A stretch of 64,000 bases of DNA, taken from assembly GCA_033558025.1 (NCBI GenBank), contig JAUCEF010000007.1:2356001-2420000 (forward strand), in the 5' to 3' direction. The notes under the pieces are model-generated. The model saw only the letters and a program-made list of their open reading frames with translations, made no database searches and was not told the DNA's origin. A program made the translations under genes and the position numbers. Positions 41,355-51,000 of this stretch are shown piece after piece; the stretch's first letter is position 1; each line of letters begins with the position of its first letter. This stretch comes from Phytophthora sp. 'mugwort' (Eukaryota; Oomycota; Peronosporomycetes; Peronosporales; Peronosporaceae).

Positions 41355-41505
41355 CTTATTGGCTGCTTCAAACTCGCATTGGAGATCATAATAATTATGG
41401 GCTGCTTCAAACGCGCATTGGAGACCATAATAATTATGGCTGCTTCAAACTCGGTTATACCATAATTATTATGGTCTCCAATGCGAGTTTGAAGCAGCCA
41501 ATAAG
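41355..41505. repeat. long inverted repeat (hairpin) with internal direct repeats, MITE-like
   Basis: The left arm (41355-41400) begins CTTATTGGCTGCTTC and ends ATAATAATTATGG. The right arm (41460-41505) is its reverse complement over 46 bp with one mismatch (GAT versus GAC). The loop contains a second direct copy of the left-arm motif (41401-41439) and the start of a third (GCTGCTTCAAACTCGG, near 41439). It could be a miniature inverted-repeat element, or a stem-loop in the upstream region of MAEA; no transposase or target duplication was identified. Confidence 0.8.
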
Positions 41506-41806
41506 CGTGGCGCGTTCTCGTATGGGTCGGGTTTCCGTTGTGGGTCAAAGTGTAACAAAACCGAAGAAGAGAAGAAGCCTCGCGTCGCGCAACCGTCTCC
41601 GCTACATTACAAGCAGCACGCGATCCCGCAAGCCCGTCACCTTCAAGCATTTACACACCAGTTCAGCCTAGCGCTTTTTATCTTTCGTGTCTGTCCCTCT
41701 TTCGAGTCTGTAGGTCTCTCTCCATGTAGCAGCGCAGCTTCAACCAAGAGAAAAGTCGTTCCTGACGGCTTTTCTCTGCTGTTTTTATTTTTTTCTTACC
41801 TCTTGT

Positions 41807-41820
41807 GCCTCATTCGAATC
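41807..41820 (+). promoter_or_regulatory. possible oomycete initiator (Inr-like) for MAEA
   Basis: GCCTCATTCGAATC lies about 120 bp upstream of the MAEA start codon and resembles the TCATTC core of oomycete initiator elements. The match is partial, with no clear flanking promoter element, and is based on consensus from memory. Confidence 0.3.
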
Positions 41821-41930
41821 GCGTCGCGGGGGACGGAACGCCTCTCGACCGTCGTGCAGCCGTCATTTCGAGTCGTTGCGACGTCTTTTCGGTGCTCTTG
41901 AATCCTCAGACGACCCCGAAACTTTCCAGC

Positions 41931-43424
41931 ATGGAGCTCAGCTACCCACTCGTGCGCGTGCCCTTTGAGGGCGCCAGCAGGAGCTTTCGCCTCTATCACA
42001 AGAAACTCACGCGCGAGCTGGCGCAGGCCACGGTGCAGATCGAGGCGCTGGACGACGACAACGGTCAGCAGCCGGGCCATCGCATGGACGTCGAGGCGGC
42101 CATCAACAGACTCGCCGCATTGGCCAAGCAGCTTCGGGGTTTGAGGCAGAGCGCTAAGATTAATGTGCTTGAGCAGCAGAACGATCTGGAGAGCTGCACC
42201 ACGCGTGCGCAATACCTTGAGACGTTGGAAGAGGCAAAGATCGGGAATGACCCCTCGCTGCCGAACCACCAGACTAGCCGAGAACGATCGATTAACGATA
42301 GACTCATCGCCGACTACTTGCTGGGGCAAGGATACCTCGAGAGCGCCAAGATCATTGAAGACACCAATGGTACGCTGTGTACTGCATTACTAGCTGTATT
42401 TTTGAGGTGGAATCTCATTTTGTGTTTTGTTTAAATGCCTCGTATAGATATAGGCCACTTGGTGGATCACGATCTCCACGCGGAAGGTCAAGCGGTGCTG
42501 AAGGACTTGCAGGGTCATCATACAGATAAGGCGATCACGTGGTGCTCGCAGAATGGCTCGCGCTTGCGACGGCTGCAGTCGCCATTAGAGTTCCACCTGC
42601 GGCTGCAGGTTTTTATCGAGTGCGTGCGCTCTCACAAGCCATTGGAGGCTATCCAGTACGCGCGCACCTATCTGACACCGCTCGCGATGCAGCCAGACAA
42701 GCAAACCCTTCGTGATGCTGCTATAGGTGAGGTGCAGGTCGCCATGGCAACGCTGGCGTTCGAGTCACCGGAAAAGTGCGGCATTGAGGCGTACGAAAAG
42801 GTGTTTGCTATGGATCGGTGGCTGATGTTGGGAAAAATGTTTCGCAAAACGTTCCATGACGTCTATGGAATGCACGATCCGCCGTCGCTGTGTATCGCGC
42901 TGCACGCTGGGCTGTCTACTTTGAACACACGAGCGTGTCATCTCACACGAGACGCCAACATGAAGGCGAGACTTGCACGCAGTGGAACACGGGGCAAACG
43001 ACAACGTCGAGAAGGTAGTGATGTTGACAATGAAGACAGTGGTTATGACACCGATGAGGTGTGGTTCAGGTCGAGCACGACATCCGAGAAGAAGGATGAT
43101 TCCGCTAACTCGCCCGATAGCAAGAAGCGCAAGCACACACGCCCTGAGTCCCCAGTGCCAATCTGCCCAGCATGCAGTGAGGTGGGAAGCCAATTATGTA
43201 CAGGGCTTCCGTTTGCATATCATCCACACTCGCGCCTCGTGTGCCGCGTCACGCAAAGTGTCATGGACGAGCGCAACCCGCCCCTCGTGCTTCCAAATGG
43301 TCGAGTGTACAGCAAGCGAGGCATTGAGCTCCTTACGCAGCGCAGCTCCGACGGTACGATCAAATGCGTCGACACTCACGATGTTTTCTTACCTACCGAC
43401 GTCAAGCCCGTCTACATTCTCTAA
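41931..43424 (+). CDS. MAEA: MAEA/GID9 homologue, RING-like subunit of the GID/CTLH E3 ubiquitin ligase
   Basis: Exons are 41931-42369 and 42448-43424 (471 aa). The 78-nt intron has donor GTACGC and ends CGTATAG; splicing in phase 1 gives ...EDTN-DIGHLVD. The chosen ATG begins MELSYPLVRVPFEG, as in family N-termini. Order seen: N-terminal helices; LisH (about 121-146, IADYLLGQGYLESAKII); CTLH (about 170-210, ITWCSQNGSRLRRL); CRA helices; a charged 59-residue insert (about 324-382) with a KKRKH basic cluster; and a C-terminal degenerate RING (CPAC at 386-389, SRLVCRVTQSVMDERNPP, LPNGRVYS). In known GID/CTLH complexes MAEA pairs with RMND5 to form the catalytic RING dimer that ubiquitylates substrates such as metabolic enzymes. 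The insert between CRA and RING is longer than in animals. The gene is convergent with KICS2, 114 bp apart. Confidence 0.93.
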
Positions 43425-43538
43425 ACCCAATACCCTCAAGATGCTTAACAGAGGCAAGTGCATATCCGTGTCACAAATAACAATCATGAAGCAAAAATAT
43501 CTTGATCGCTTGCTTAGTACAAAATGCTGTGTGATGCA

Positions 43539-46500
43539 TTAAGCGTCTACGCTAAAGAAGGGGCGGCAGCGACCAAAATGCGGGGCGCAAACGCACCCGA
43601 GTGCTGCAAATTCTCTGTCACAGTTTGCATAAAGTCCTTTTCGTCGCCAACCAATACCGAAAAAATCGTTAGTACTTTGTGGGCGACAGACAAACTCCAC
43701 AATGTCCCCAAGTCTTACCTGTGCCACTTTCTCGTTCGACTTCTTCACGCCTTCTGCAAGAAGAACAAGGTACATGGCCTCATCCACCCTTGAAATATGA
43801 TACGTTGTCTTTTGCCGCCGTTCTGAGTGCATGAAGCTAAAGACGGACAAAACAAATGAGGTCACAACTACGCGTTCAATCGATCTATACCTGCCCCACA
43901 GGGATAGTAGAGGACTTACACAGGGCGAACTGAGTCAAGCGAAGAGCGGTTATCCATGATAAGACTGACAATATTCGGCCAGTGATCAAGTGGGGGTGAG
44001 GAGCCTTCCGGATAACAAACCACTGCTGGCCAGCTACGAAGGCCCCAAAGTTCAGAAAAATCGTTCTGCTCCTCATTCTCCTCGCGGTCGACTCGCATAA
44101 ACAAGGCGTGGTTTGTCTGTTGATCAATAGACCGGCGACGACCATTTGCCGGTGATGCACCTCCTCCTCTGGAAGATGCGGGCGAATGTGTGCGGCTACT
44201 GACTCCAGAAGTGTTAGCTGAACCAGCTGAAGCCACAGTCCTTTGCTTCCCGTCCTGCTCTTCCTGTTCATCCAGCTTTTCTTGGTCGGTACACGTATAA
44301 AGCGCATTGCTCGAGCTTGGGCACCGATACCCATTCTCATAGTAATGTGCCCCCTTGTTCTCAAGCGCTTGGGTTTCAAGAATGAGCATAACGCGAACTT
44401 TGCTTCCGTCTCCTCCGTGCGCTAGAGGCATATTTCACATCAATGTTACGTTAGTCAACGTTTGAGACGTCACTATAAAAATATTCCATTTTTACTTACA
44501 ATTTCGCGAAAGCAGGACATCCATCAACCCCAGATACGAAATTCCCAGTGGCGTTTTGATAAAGCGACAGAGTTCAAGTGCCAAATAGTCCGTCTTTTTC
44601 TCAAATGGTTCCAGCCAACGATGAAAGTAAAGCGTGAATTTGGCCACAAGAGAACGATAAAACCGTTTGGACCATTGGAACACGGGTAGAGCAAACCCAT
44701 CGTCACGTTCTTGTCTCTTCATGGACGATGCCATCATTTCAGCGGCCACGGGGTTTGTGCTACCACCAGCCATACCTCCACTGGTTGATGCACCCTGACT
44801 CGTTCCAAGAGAGGTGCCAGCAGCACCGTTACTCCCCCCTATACCATTCCCTCCACCACCCAGGATGGCTTGCTCCAGAGTATTTGTTGGCATAGAGGAA
44901 TTCGCACCCCCCGAGCTAATGTATGGGTCGCCTGGTTTCTGAACGAGACCACGCCGAATTGGCAAAGCAGACGTCAATCCACCACCACGTCGTAGCAGGC
45001 TGCTGTGTGACAATAGACGCCGAAAAGTGCTGGGAGTCTCCGAGGAAGCTGGACTCGAACTGCTGTGTAGAGAGAAGCCTGATTGATGCCTCTCAAGCAA
45101 GGCCATTTCGTCGACAATATCATACGAGGTATCGCCCATGTTAGCATATCGTCCGCCACGATATGATACCAACGACTCGGCTAGTGAAGACGAAACTCCG
45201 CCAGAAACCCCGCCACCACTATTTGATTCACCGTTTAGACTCGAGTTTAGGAGATGACCACGGACAAGCGACGAAGAAGACTGATAACTCGCGTTGGAGT
45301 ACATTGAGTCCGATGTGATGCCGTAGTTCTCACGAGACTCGTCGAGAAGCAGCCCTTCTTCTTCACCCCCAGCACCAAAGTCGATGTCATTACCTTCGAA
45401 TAGCGGGTAGTCTGAGACAGCATCAATATGGTCACTCCAAGAGCGCAGTTGAACCTTAAGCCGGTGCAGTGCCACGATTGAGCGCGTAAAATCGTATTCT
45501 GCCACTCGAATTTCACACTGAATGGCTGCATGCACCGTACTCAGCTCCTCGATGGCCGACTGCTTCATCGTTTCGAGCAGCGGGTGGTCAAACGCATCAA
45601 AGCGGAGCAGCAAGCCTTCCAGTCGTTTCAGCATCTGAATGTTAACATCAGAAAGTAATAACGATTTCATGAGCTCCATCTCGCAAAGGCATGATGAAAA
45701 CTGCACCTTTGCCTTACGCTGTGGTAGTCGCGAGGCACCGTGGAAAGTGCCAGCCCACGATACGTCTGTATCATCGGAACACGAAGCTGTTTCCATACAT
45801 TCCACACCATGTTAGACATAGTTGTCACTAACACATCTTCCGAAATTTACTCCAGTTGAGAGCAGCAATCTGTGTTAGTCACGCACCGAGAAGAATTCAG
45901 CTCCTTGCTCCAGCAACTCGACGTAGTAGCTCATATCACCACACATTGCAATCTCCATCATAAGCATCGGGTCCGTTTCATACTCGACATCGTTTCCTGC
46001 GTCCTCTCCCTCTTGGCTGCCACCCGCGGTGCCATCCCCGTTCTCCGTACCGCTTGGCGTCGGCGCGTCCACCGAAAAGTGCTGACTTTGTCTCGCCACC
46101 ACGGGCTTCAACTCGTCTGCTAAGTGGTTCATCAGCACAAACAGCTTGTCGTACATTTGCTCGATCGTTTCTGTCTGCACCAGCTCTGCCTCCAAGTACT
46201 TCATCAAATGGTACCTGCCCAAGCCGGACAGCAACTGAGTCAGCCCCAAACTACCCTACACAACGTAATCATAAAGACGTACGTGCTCTCACACGAGGCA
46301 CCGAGTTTTATCATGACTTTAAAGGCGTCCAAGCTCTTCCACTGCGTTTCCTCTTCATCCTCCACGATCAGCAGCGCCTGCAGCACAGCACAACACGTCC
46401 GTAAGTCCCTCCCAGATCCCCCCAGCCCATCAGCAGTTTAACGCCTCAGCAACAAACCTTTTGGTACTGGTACTTCTCCAGCAGATCGAAAAACGTGGGC

Positions 46501-46754
46501 AAATACCGCGTGAAGAGGCGGCCAACAGCGTCGTCCAAGCTCGTCGAGGACGGCGACGAGCCTACCGAATTTGGAGACGGCGGAAGCGGGTACAGCGGCG
46601 ACAGACTCGAGAAATTGGGTGTCAGTGCGATGGGGCTCGAGCCTACAGACAGGTAGCGGCGCGAGGGCTGCTGCTGCTGGCCCGAGCGGAACGTCTGGTC
46701 GCTCCGCACGGCCTTGGCGCTACGCATGACTCCGGTCGGACTATAAGTATGCAT
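43539..46754 (-). CDS. KICS2: KICS2 (C12orf66) homologue, KICSTOR complex subunit
   Basis: Six exons fit one frame (944 aa): 46754-46458, 46377-46295, 46250-45883, 45786-44500, 44421-43920 and 43836-43539. Donors GTTTGT, GTAAGT (twice) and acceptors GCAG, CTAG, TTAG look normal; the exon 2/3 and 3/4 junctions are uncertain. Family resemblances from memory of the human protein are spread along the length: LETMKQSAIEELSTV with the preceding FDHPLL, then SLVAKFTLYFHRWLEP, then PLDHWPNIVSLIMDNRSSL (human HWPNVIMIMTDRTS), and a C-terminal segment with KKSNEKVAQVRLGDIVEF. In animals KICS2 helps KICSTOR tether GATOR1 to lysosomes and restrain mTORC1 when nutrients are low. This protein is about twice the animal length because of Ser/Gly-rich loops, mainly in exon 4. 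The start codon faces the LRAT-RING gene. Confidence 0.85.
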
Positions 46755-46900
46755 CGCCGTCAAAATTCAACTAAGTATCCAAACATTTTACAAGGCACGT
46801 AACATGCTGTTAGATTATGATATGAAGTAACCTAAACGAGTATACATTCTACCATCGATACCACACCCGTCGCCATTTTCCGACCCGAAGCGACGCAGCC
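46755..46900. promoter_or_regulatory. 146-bp divergent intergenic region, candidate bidirectional promoter
   Basis: The proposed KICS2 start codon (46754, minus) and the LRAT-RING start (46901, plus) are separated by only 146 bp, so both promoters must lie here unless the first exons extend further. ACATTCTACC and GCCATTTTCCGAC near 46847-46883 weakly resemble oomycete initiator and flanking elements. Confidence 0.45.
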
Positions 46901-47914
46901 ATGTCGTCTCCATCCTTCGCTCTGGGCGACGTCGTGCTCTTCAACCGCGGGCAGTTCAGTCACCTGGCGCTGTATATAGGTGGTGGTCGCGTAGTGCATC
47001 TGTGGACCCCGAGCGAGAGCGACTTTCAAGTGCGCGTGGACTCGGTGCGCTTCGTGCAGCGCACCACGGGAACCCGTTCCGAGTCACCTGAGACGTACTC
47101 GGACGAACTGGACGAGAAGATGTTGGCGGGACACGGACTGCGTCCTCTTAACGGCCACGAGGTGGTGCGACGTGCCATGTCGCGTCTTGGCGAAGCCCAG
47201 TACGACTACCTGGTATATAACTGCGAGCACTTTGTGACCTGGGCTCGCTACGGCCTCGGGACGTCGCCTCAGGTAACGTCAAATACGAATCAGGTGCTGG
47301 CAGGGGCCATGGTGGGGGCTGTAGTCGGAGGCATGGCTGGTTTTGTCGTGGGCGGACTTATATCGCTGTTCTCTAAGGCGGACGCACTGACGACATCGGT
47401 GAGCACGGGCGTGGCCATGAGCACGGCGTCGACGGCTGCCTTGTCTGGTGAAGAAGCTGCGTCGGAAGAGGACGTCGGTGGTCATGAACGGGAAACGGAG
47501 GAACAGGTGCGTCGAGCTGCTCGTGAACTGCTGTGGAACGGACTACCGACAGCAAGTGCTTCAGCAGCGATAGACGCAATGACGCAGATGGAGGCCTGGG
47601 TCGAGACGCGTCGTCGTCATGCGGCGGCAGATTCGGCGAGGCAGTATTCGGATGAACGACACAATACACTGGCGAACAGACTGGCGGAGGAAGAACTGCA
47701 GTGCAGCATTTGCTACTCGGATTTGCTACGAGTGTGTGCAGTGGCGTTCCCATGCGACCACTTCACGTGCGGCGTGTGCTACGCGGCGTTTCAGGCCAAC
47801 CTGGAGGGCGACAAGTGCTGTCCATATTGCCGCGTGCCGATCGTAAACGCAGAGGAGATCCACAAGTCCACGAAGCTTCATGCCAAGAGCCTCCTGCATT
47901 GGGACGGCGAATAA
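46901..47914 (+). CDS. LRAT/PLAAT-type NlpC/P60 domain fused to membrane segment and C3HC4 RING finger
   Basis: Single exon, 337 aa. Residues 7-115 form an LRAT/H-rev107-like domain: GDVVLFNRGQFSHLALYIGG with H21, a second His in RVVHLW (H33), and the Cys in YNCEHF (C108). These match the His/Cys active-site pattern of phospholipid acyltransferases and thiol hydrolases of this clan. A Gly/Val/Ala-rich hydrophobic stretch (about 131-157) could be a membrane anchor, as in PLAAT proteins. An acidic and helical linker follows, then a C3HC4 RING (C268, C271, C285, H287, C290, C293, C307, C310). The inference is a membrane-attached enzyme able to act as an E3 ubiquitin ligase; which activities are real is unknown. 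It is divergent from KICS2 and convergent with the ABCC gene, 105 bp away. Confidence 0.88.
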   Translation: MSSPSFALGDVVLFNRGQFSHLALYIGGGRVVHLWTPSESDFQVRVDSVRFVQRTTGTRSESPETYSDELDEKMLAGHGLRPLNGHEVVRRAMSRLGEAQYDYLVYNCEHFVTWARYGLGTSPQVTSNTNQVLAGAMVGAVVGGMAGFVVGGLISLFSKADALTTSVSTGVAMSTASTAALSGEEAASEEDVGGHERETEEQVRRAARELLWNGLPTASASAAIDAMTQMEAWVETRRRHAAADSARQYSDERHNTLANRLAEEELQCSICYSDLLRVCAVAFPCDHFTCGVCYAAFQANLEGDKCCPYCRVPIVNAEEIHKSTKLHAKSLLHWDGE

Positions 47915-48019
47915 CTGGCAGTTGCGTTGGTGAAGCAGAATTTGCTTTGTATATTACATGATTACTTCTCTTTATGTTTAGGTAGCCGCTGGGATTAACA
48001 CGAAGCTACTTGATCTCCC

Positions 48020-51000
48020 CTAGTATGTCAACAGCGTCGTCTCCAAAAATTCATAAAACGCGCTGTTTGGGTCTGCCGCAAGATCTTCTGCAGGGCCAAA
48101 CTCGACCGCCTGGCCTTCCTGCATGACCAGGATTTTGTCAAACTGGAGCACGTCGTCCAGGCGATGCGTAATGAGAAAGAGGGTCGAGTCACGGAAGGCC
48201 GTGTCCAGCACGTTTAGCAACGTGTATTGGTTGATTTGGTCGACAGCAGAGAAAGATTCGTCCAGCACCACGATCCGTGCCGGGCGCAGCACAGCGCGCG
48301 CGAGACACAGCATTTGCCGCTCACCCAAGCTCCAATTTTCGCCGTTGTCAGAGAGTTCAGCATCCAGATTTGCCATACTACCCTTCAGTCCACACCGACG
48401 CAACGCGTTTAGCAGCGTCACGTCACCGAACTCGTTGAAAGGATCTAGGTAGTTGCGGACCGAGCATCTGTAGAACAGCGGGGACTGCGGTATAATGCAT
48501 ACATTAGTACGCAGTGCATTCAACGTCAGCAGCGACGCATCGAGCTCGTCCACAAGGATCCGCCCTTTAGCCAGCGGGTGAACACGGAAGAGCGCCATCG
48601 CCAGCGAGCTCTTGCCCGATCCGGTACGTCCAACCACACCAATCTTTTCACCGCCTTGTACGGAAACGTTCACATCACAGAGAGCTAGTGATTGCTTCTT
48701 ATCCCACAGCTTGTCATTCGACGAATTAGCGTAGCTGAAGGAGACATGCTCGAATACAACATTACCGCGGTGTGGCCAACTGGCAGGGATTGTAAGCGGG
48801 TTACCCTCGTAGCTCTGGAGCTCCGGCTCGATTAGCCCATACTTGCGAACGCGCTCAACATTCAGCAAGCACAGCGCGACTTCAAGCAACTTGGCGCTCA
48901 GCGTGTACACATCGGAGTTTATAGTGAACACGTAGTAGAGCATCAGTCCCAGCTCAGCCGGAGAAACGTTGTGCATGGATAACAAAAACATTAGCAGCAG
49001 CATGTGAATACCGAGAACGCGATCGCAGCGGATCAATACGAAACTGTTGAACGCCTCTGCGTGATACTGTCCTTTCATCAGTTCGTCTGACAGGACTCCA
49101 TGCTCCGCTCGAAAACGATTGATCTGCCGCCGACCAAACGCACGGATCGTCGACGAACCATCAATAGCTTCCGAAATGAAGTTTAAGTTTGCAGCTTCAG
49201 CACGGAACGAGAGCTGCAACAGCCCAACCAAGAAACCCAACGTCATGAACTCTTTGACCACATAGAGCACGATCAAAAGGATGCTTGTGCCGGCAATACC
49301 CGTGAAATACCAAAGAATACCATCAGCAGCGAGGATCGTCACAGCCGAGCGAAACATGGCCATAAATGCCAACGCGAAGGTCGTATCCAGAACACGAACA
49401 TCGTTAAAGTATCGATTAAATAGCTCCCCCACTGGGGTTGAGTAGAAGAACGTCATCGGTGCACGCAGCAGCGCTGCTGTCATCTCGTGGAACATTGCGT
49501 TGGCTGAGTTGGCCATTGCATGAGCATGCAGCACAGAGCTGGCGAACCCCGACACCATGGCGCTGATCACTAAGACACCATAGACGTTTGCAGAGTGCTC
49601 CATGGAAGAAACATCACCGTGGTCGACTCGGTCGCTCCATTTCATAAGAAAAACATCCTTTGAAGTGACAGCGAACGCATAAAGAAACAGAAAAAACTTG
49701 GCTGGGATGTGGTAGCGCATGCACTTGCCGCCCTTCAACAGCATTTTCCACGTCTTGAGCGAAAACCACTCTTCCTTCCACTTGAACTTGTTCGCCACCT
49801 TTGTACTCACCGACTCGGATGTCACGGGTACCTGCGTATTGACTGAAGCCACTGATGTTTTTGTTGTGGTTGAGTTTGGCTTGACGAGCATTGTTGGTGA
49901 CGAGAAGGCGAACGCAGCAGATTCCCAGAGAGCAAGGCCGCGTGGATGAGGTGCTTCCTTTTTATCGTCTTGGGCGTTCTCACTTTTCCACGGCGGAAGC
50001 GAGTTTCTTGGATCAACTCTTCTGGATGGATAACGACCGACTTCCCAACCTTTTTCAGCAGACTCAACAATAATTGTAAGGTCTTCAACGCGAAGCACAT
50101 GATCCACAAAGCTAGACGACGCAAGCTCCTGATTGTGCGTGACCAAGAGCACTGTCTTGAACCGTAGCAGCTCCACAATGCACTTGGTGAAAATCTCGTT
50201 CTGGACGACGGCATCAACACTAGCAAAAGGGCAGTCCAGCAAGTAAACATCGGCGTCGGCATAACATGCTCGTGCTAGCGCGATACGAGCCTTTTGTCCA
50301 CCAGACAAGTTAATTCCCTTTGGACCCACCTGTGTATTGTCCCCCTCGGGTAACATCCGCAGATCATCCTTCAGGCAGCACGCTTCGACCACACACCAGT
50401 ACTTGCTATAATCAAAGGCTGACCCAAAGAGGATGTTATCCCGGATACTCAGAGTCTGTAGCCATGGTTCCTGCGCACAGTACGCAACCCGGCAATCTCC
50501 CGCAATAAAAACGTTCCCATCGAGACACTTGATATCCCCCAGCAATGCATTGAGTAAGGACGACTTGCCTGCACCTGCCTTTCCTCGAATCATAGCCAAT
50601 TGACCCCGACGTAGACGGAATGACACGTTAGCCAAAAGCGCCTTCCCTTCTTCTGCTGACTGACCAAAGCATGCATGTTCCATCGCCACCACCGTTTCAG
50701 GCACATTGGAGCTGGCACAGCTAACTTGTGGACATCGACTATCCTCAGCCTGGTCTCGAGCACAAGCTTTCGCCTCGCATTCATTGAGGAAGCTGCCAAT
50801 CTTGCAAAAAGACGCCTGGCCTTTACTTGCAAGATCAAAAAGGCCTGCGATATTGGAGAAGTGCGTCTTGATCCGACGGAGCAATAGTAAGGCTGGAAAC
50901 ACTCGCGCGGGTGACAGAGCACTGGTATCTTGCATCGCAACCCACCCAAAAATGAATATGGACGCCAAGTTGGGGGAGTCCACTCCAACACAATATTGTA

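Noticed and set aside
41291..42307. Minus-strand frames opposite the hairpin and MAEA exon 1 (41291-41650, 41796-42329, 42065-42307)
   Set aside because: Antisense shadows of the hairpin and of the strongly supported MAEA coding exon.
42765..43193. Minus-strand 142-codon frame within MAEA
   Set aside because: Shadow of MAEA exon 2; no independent features.
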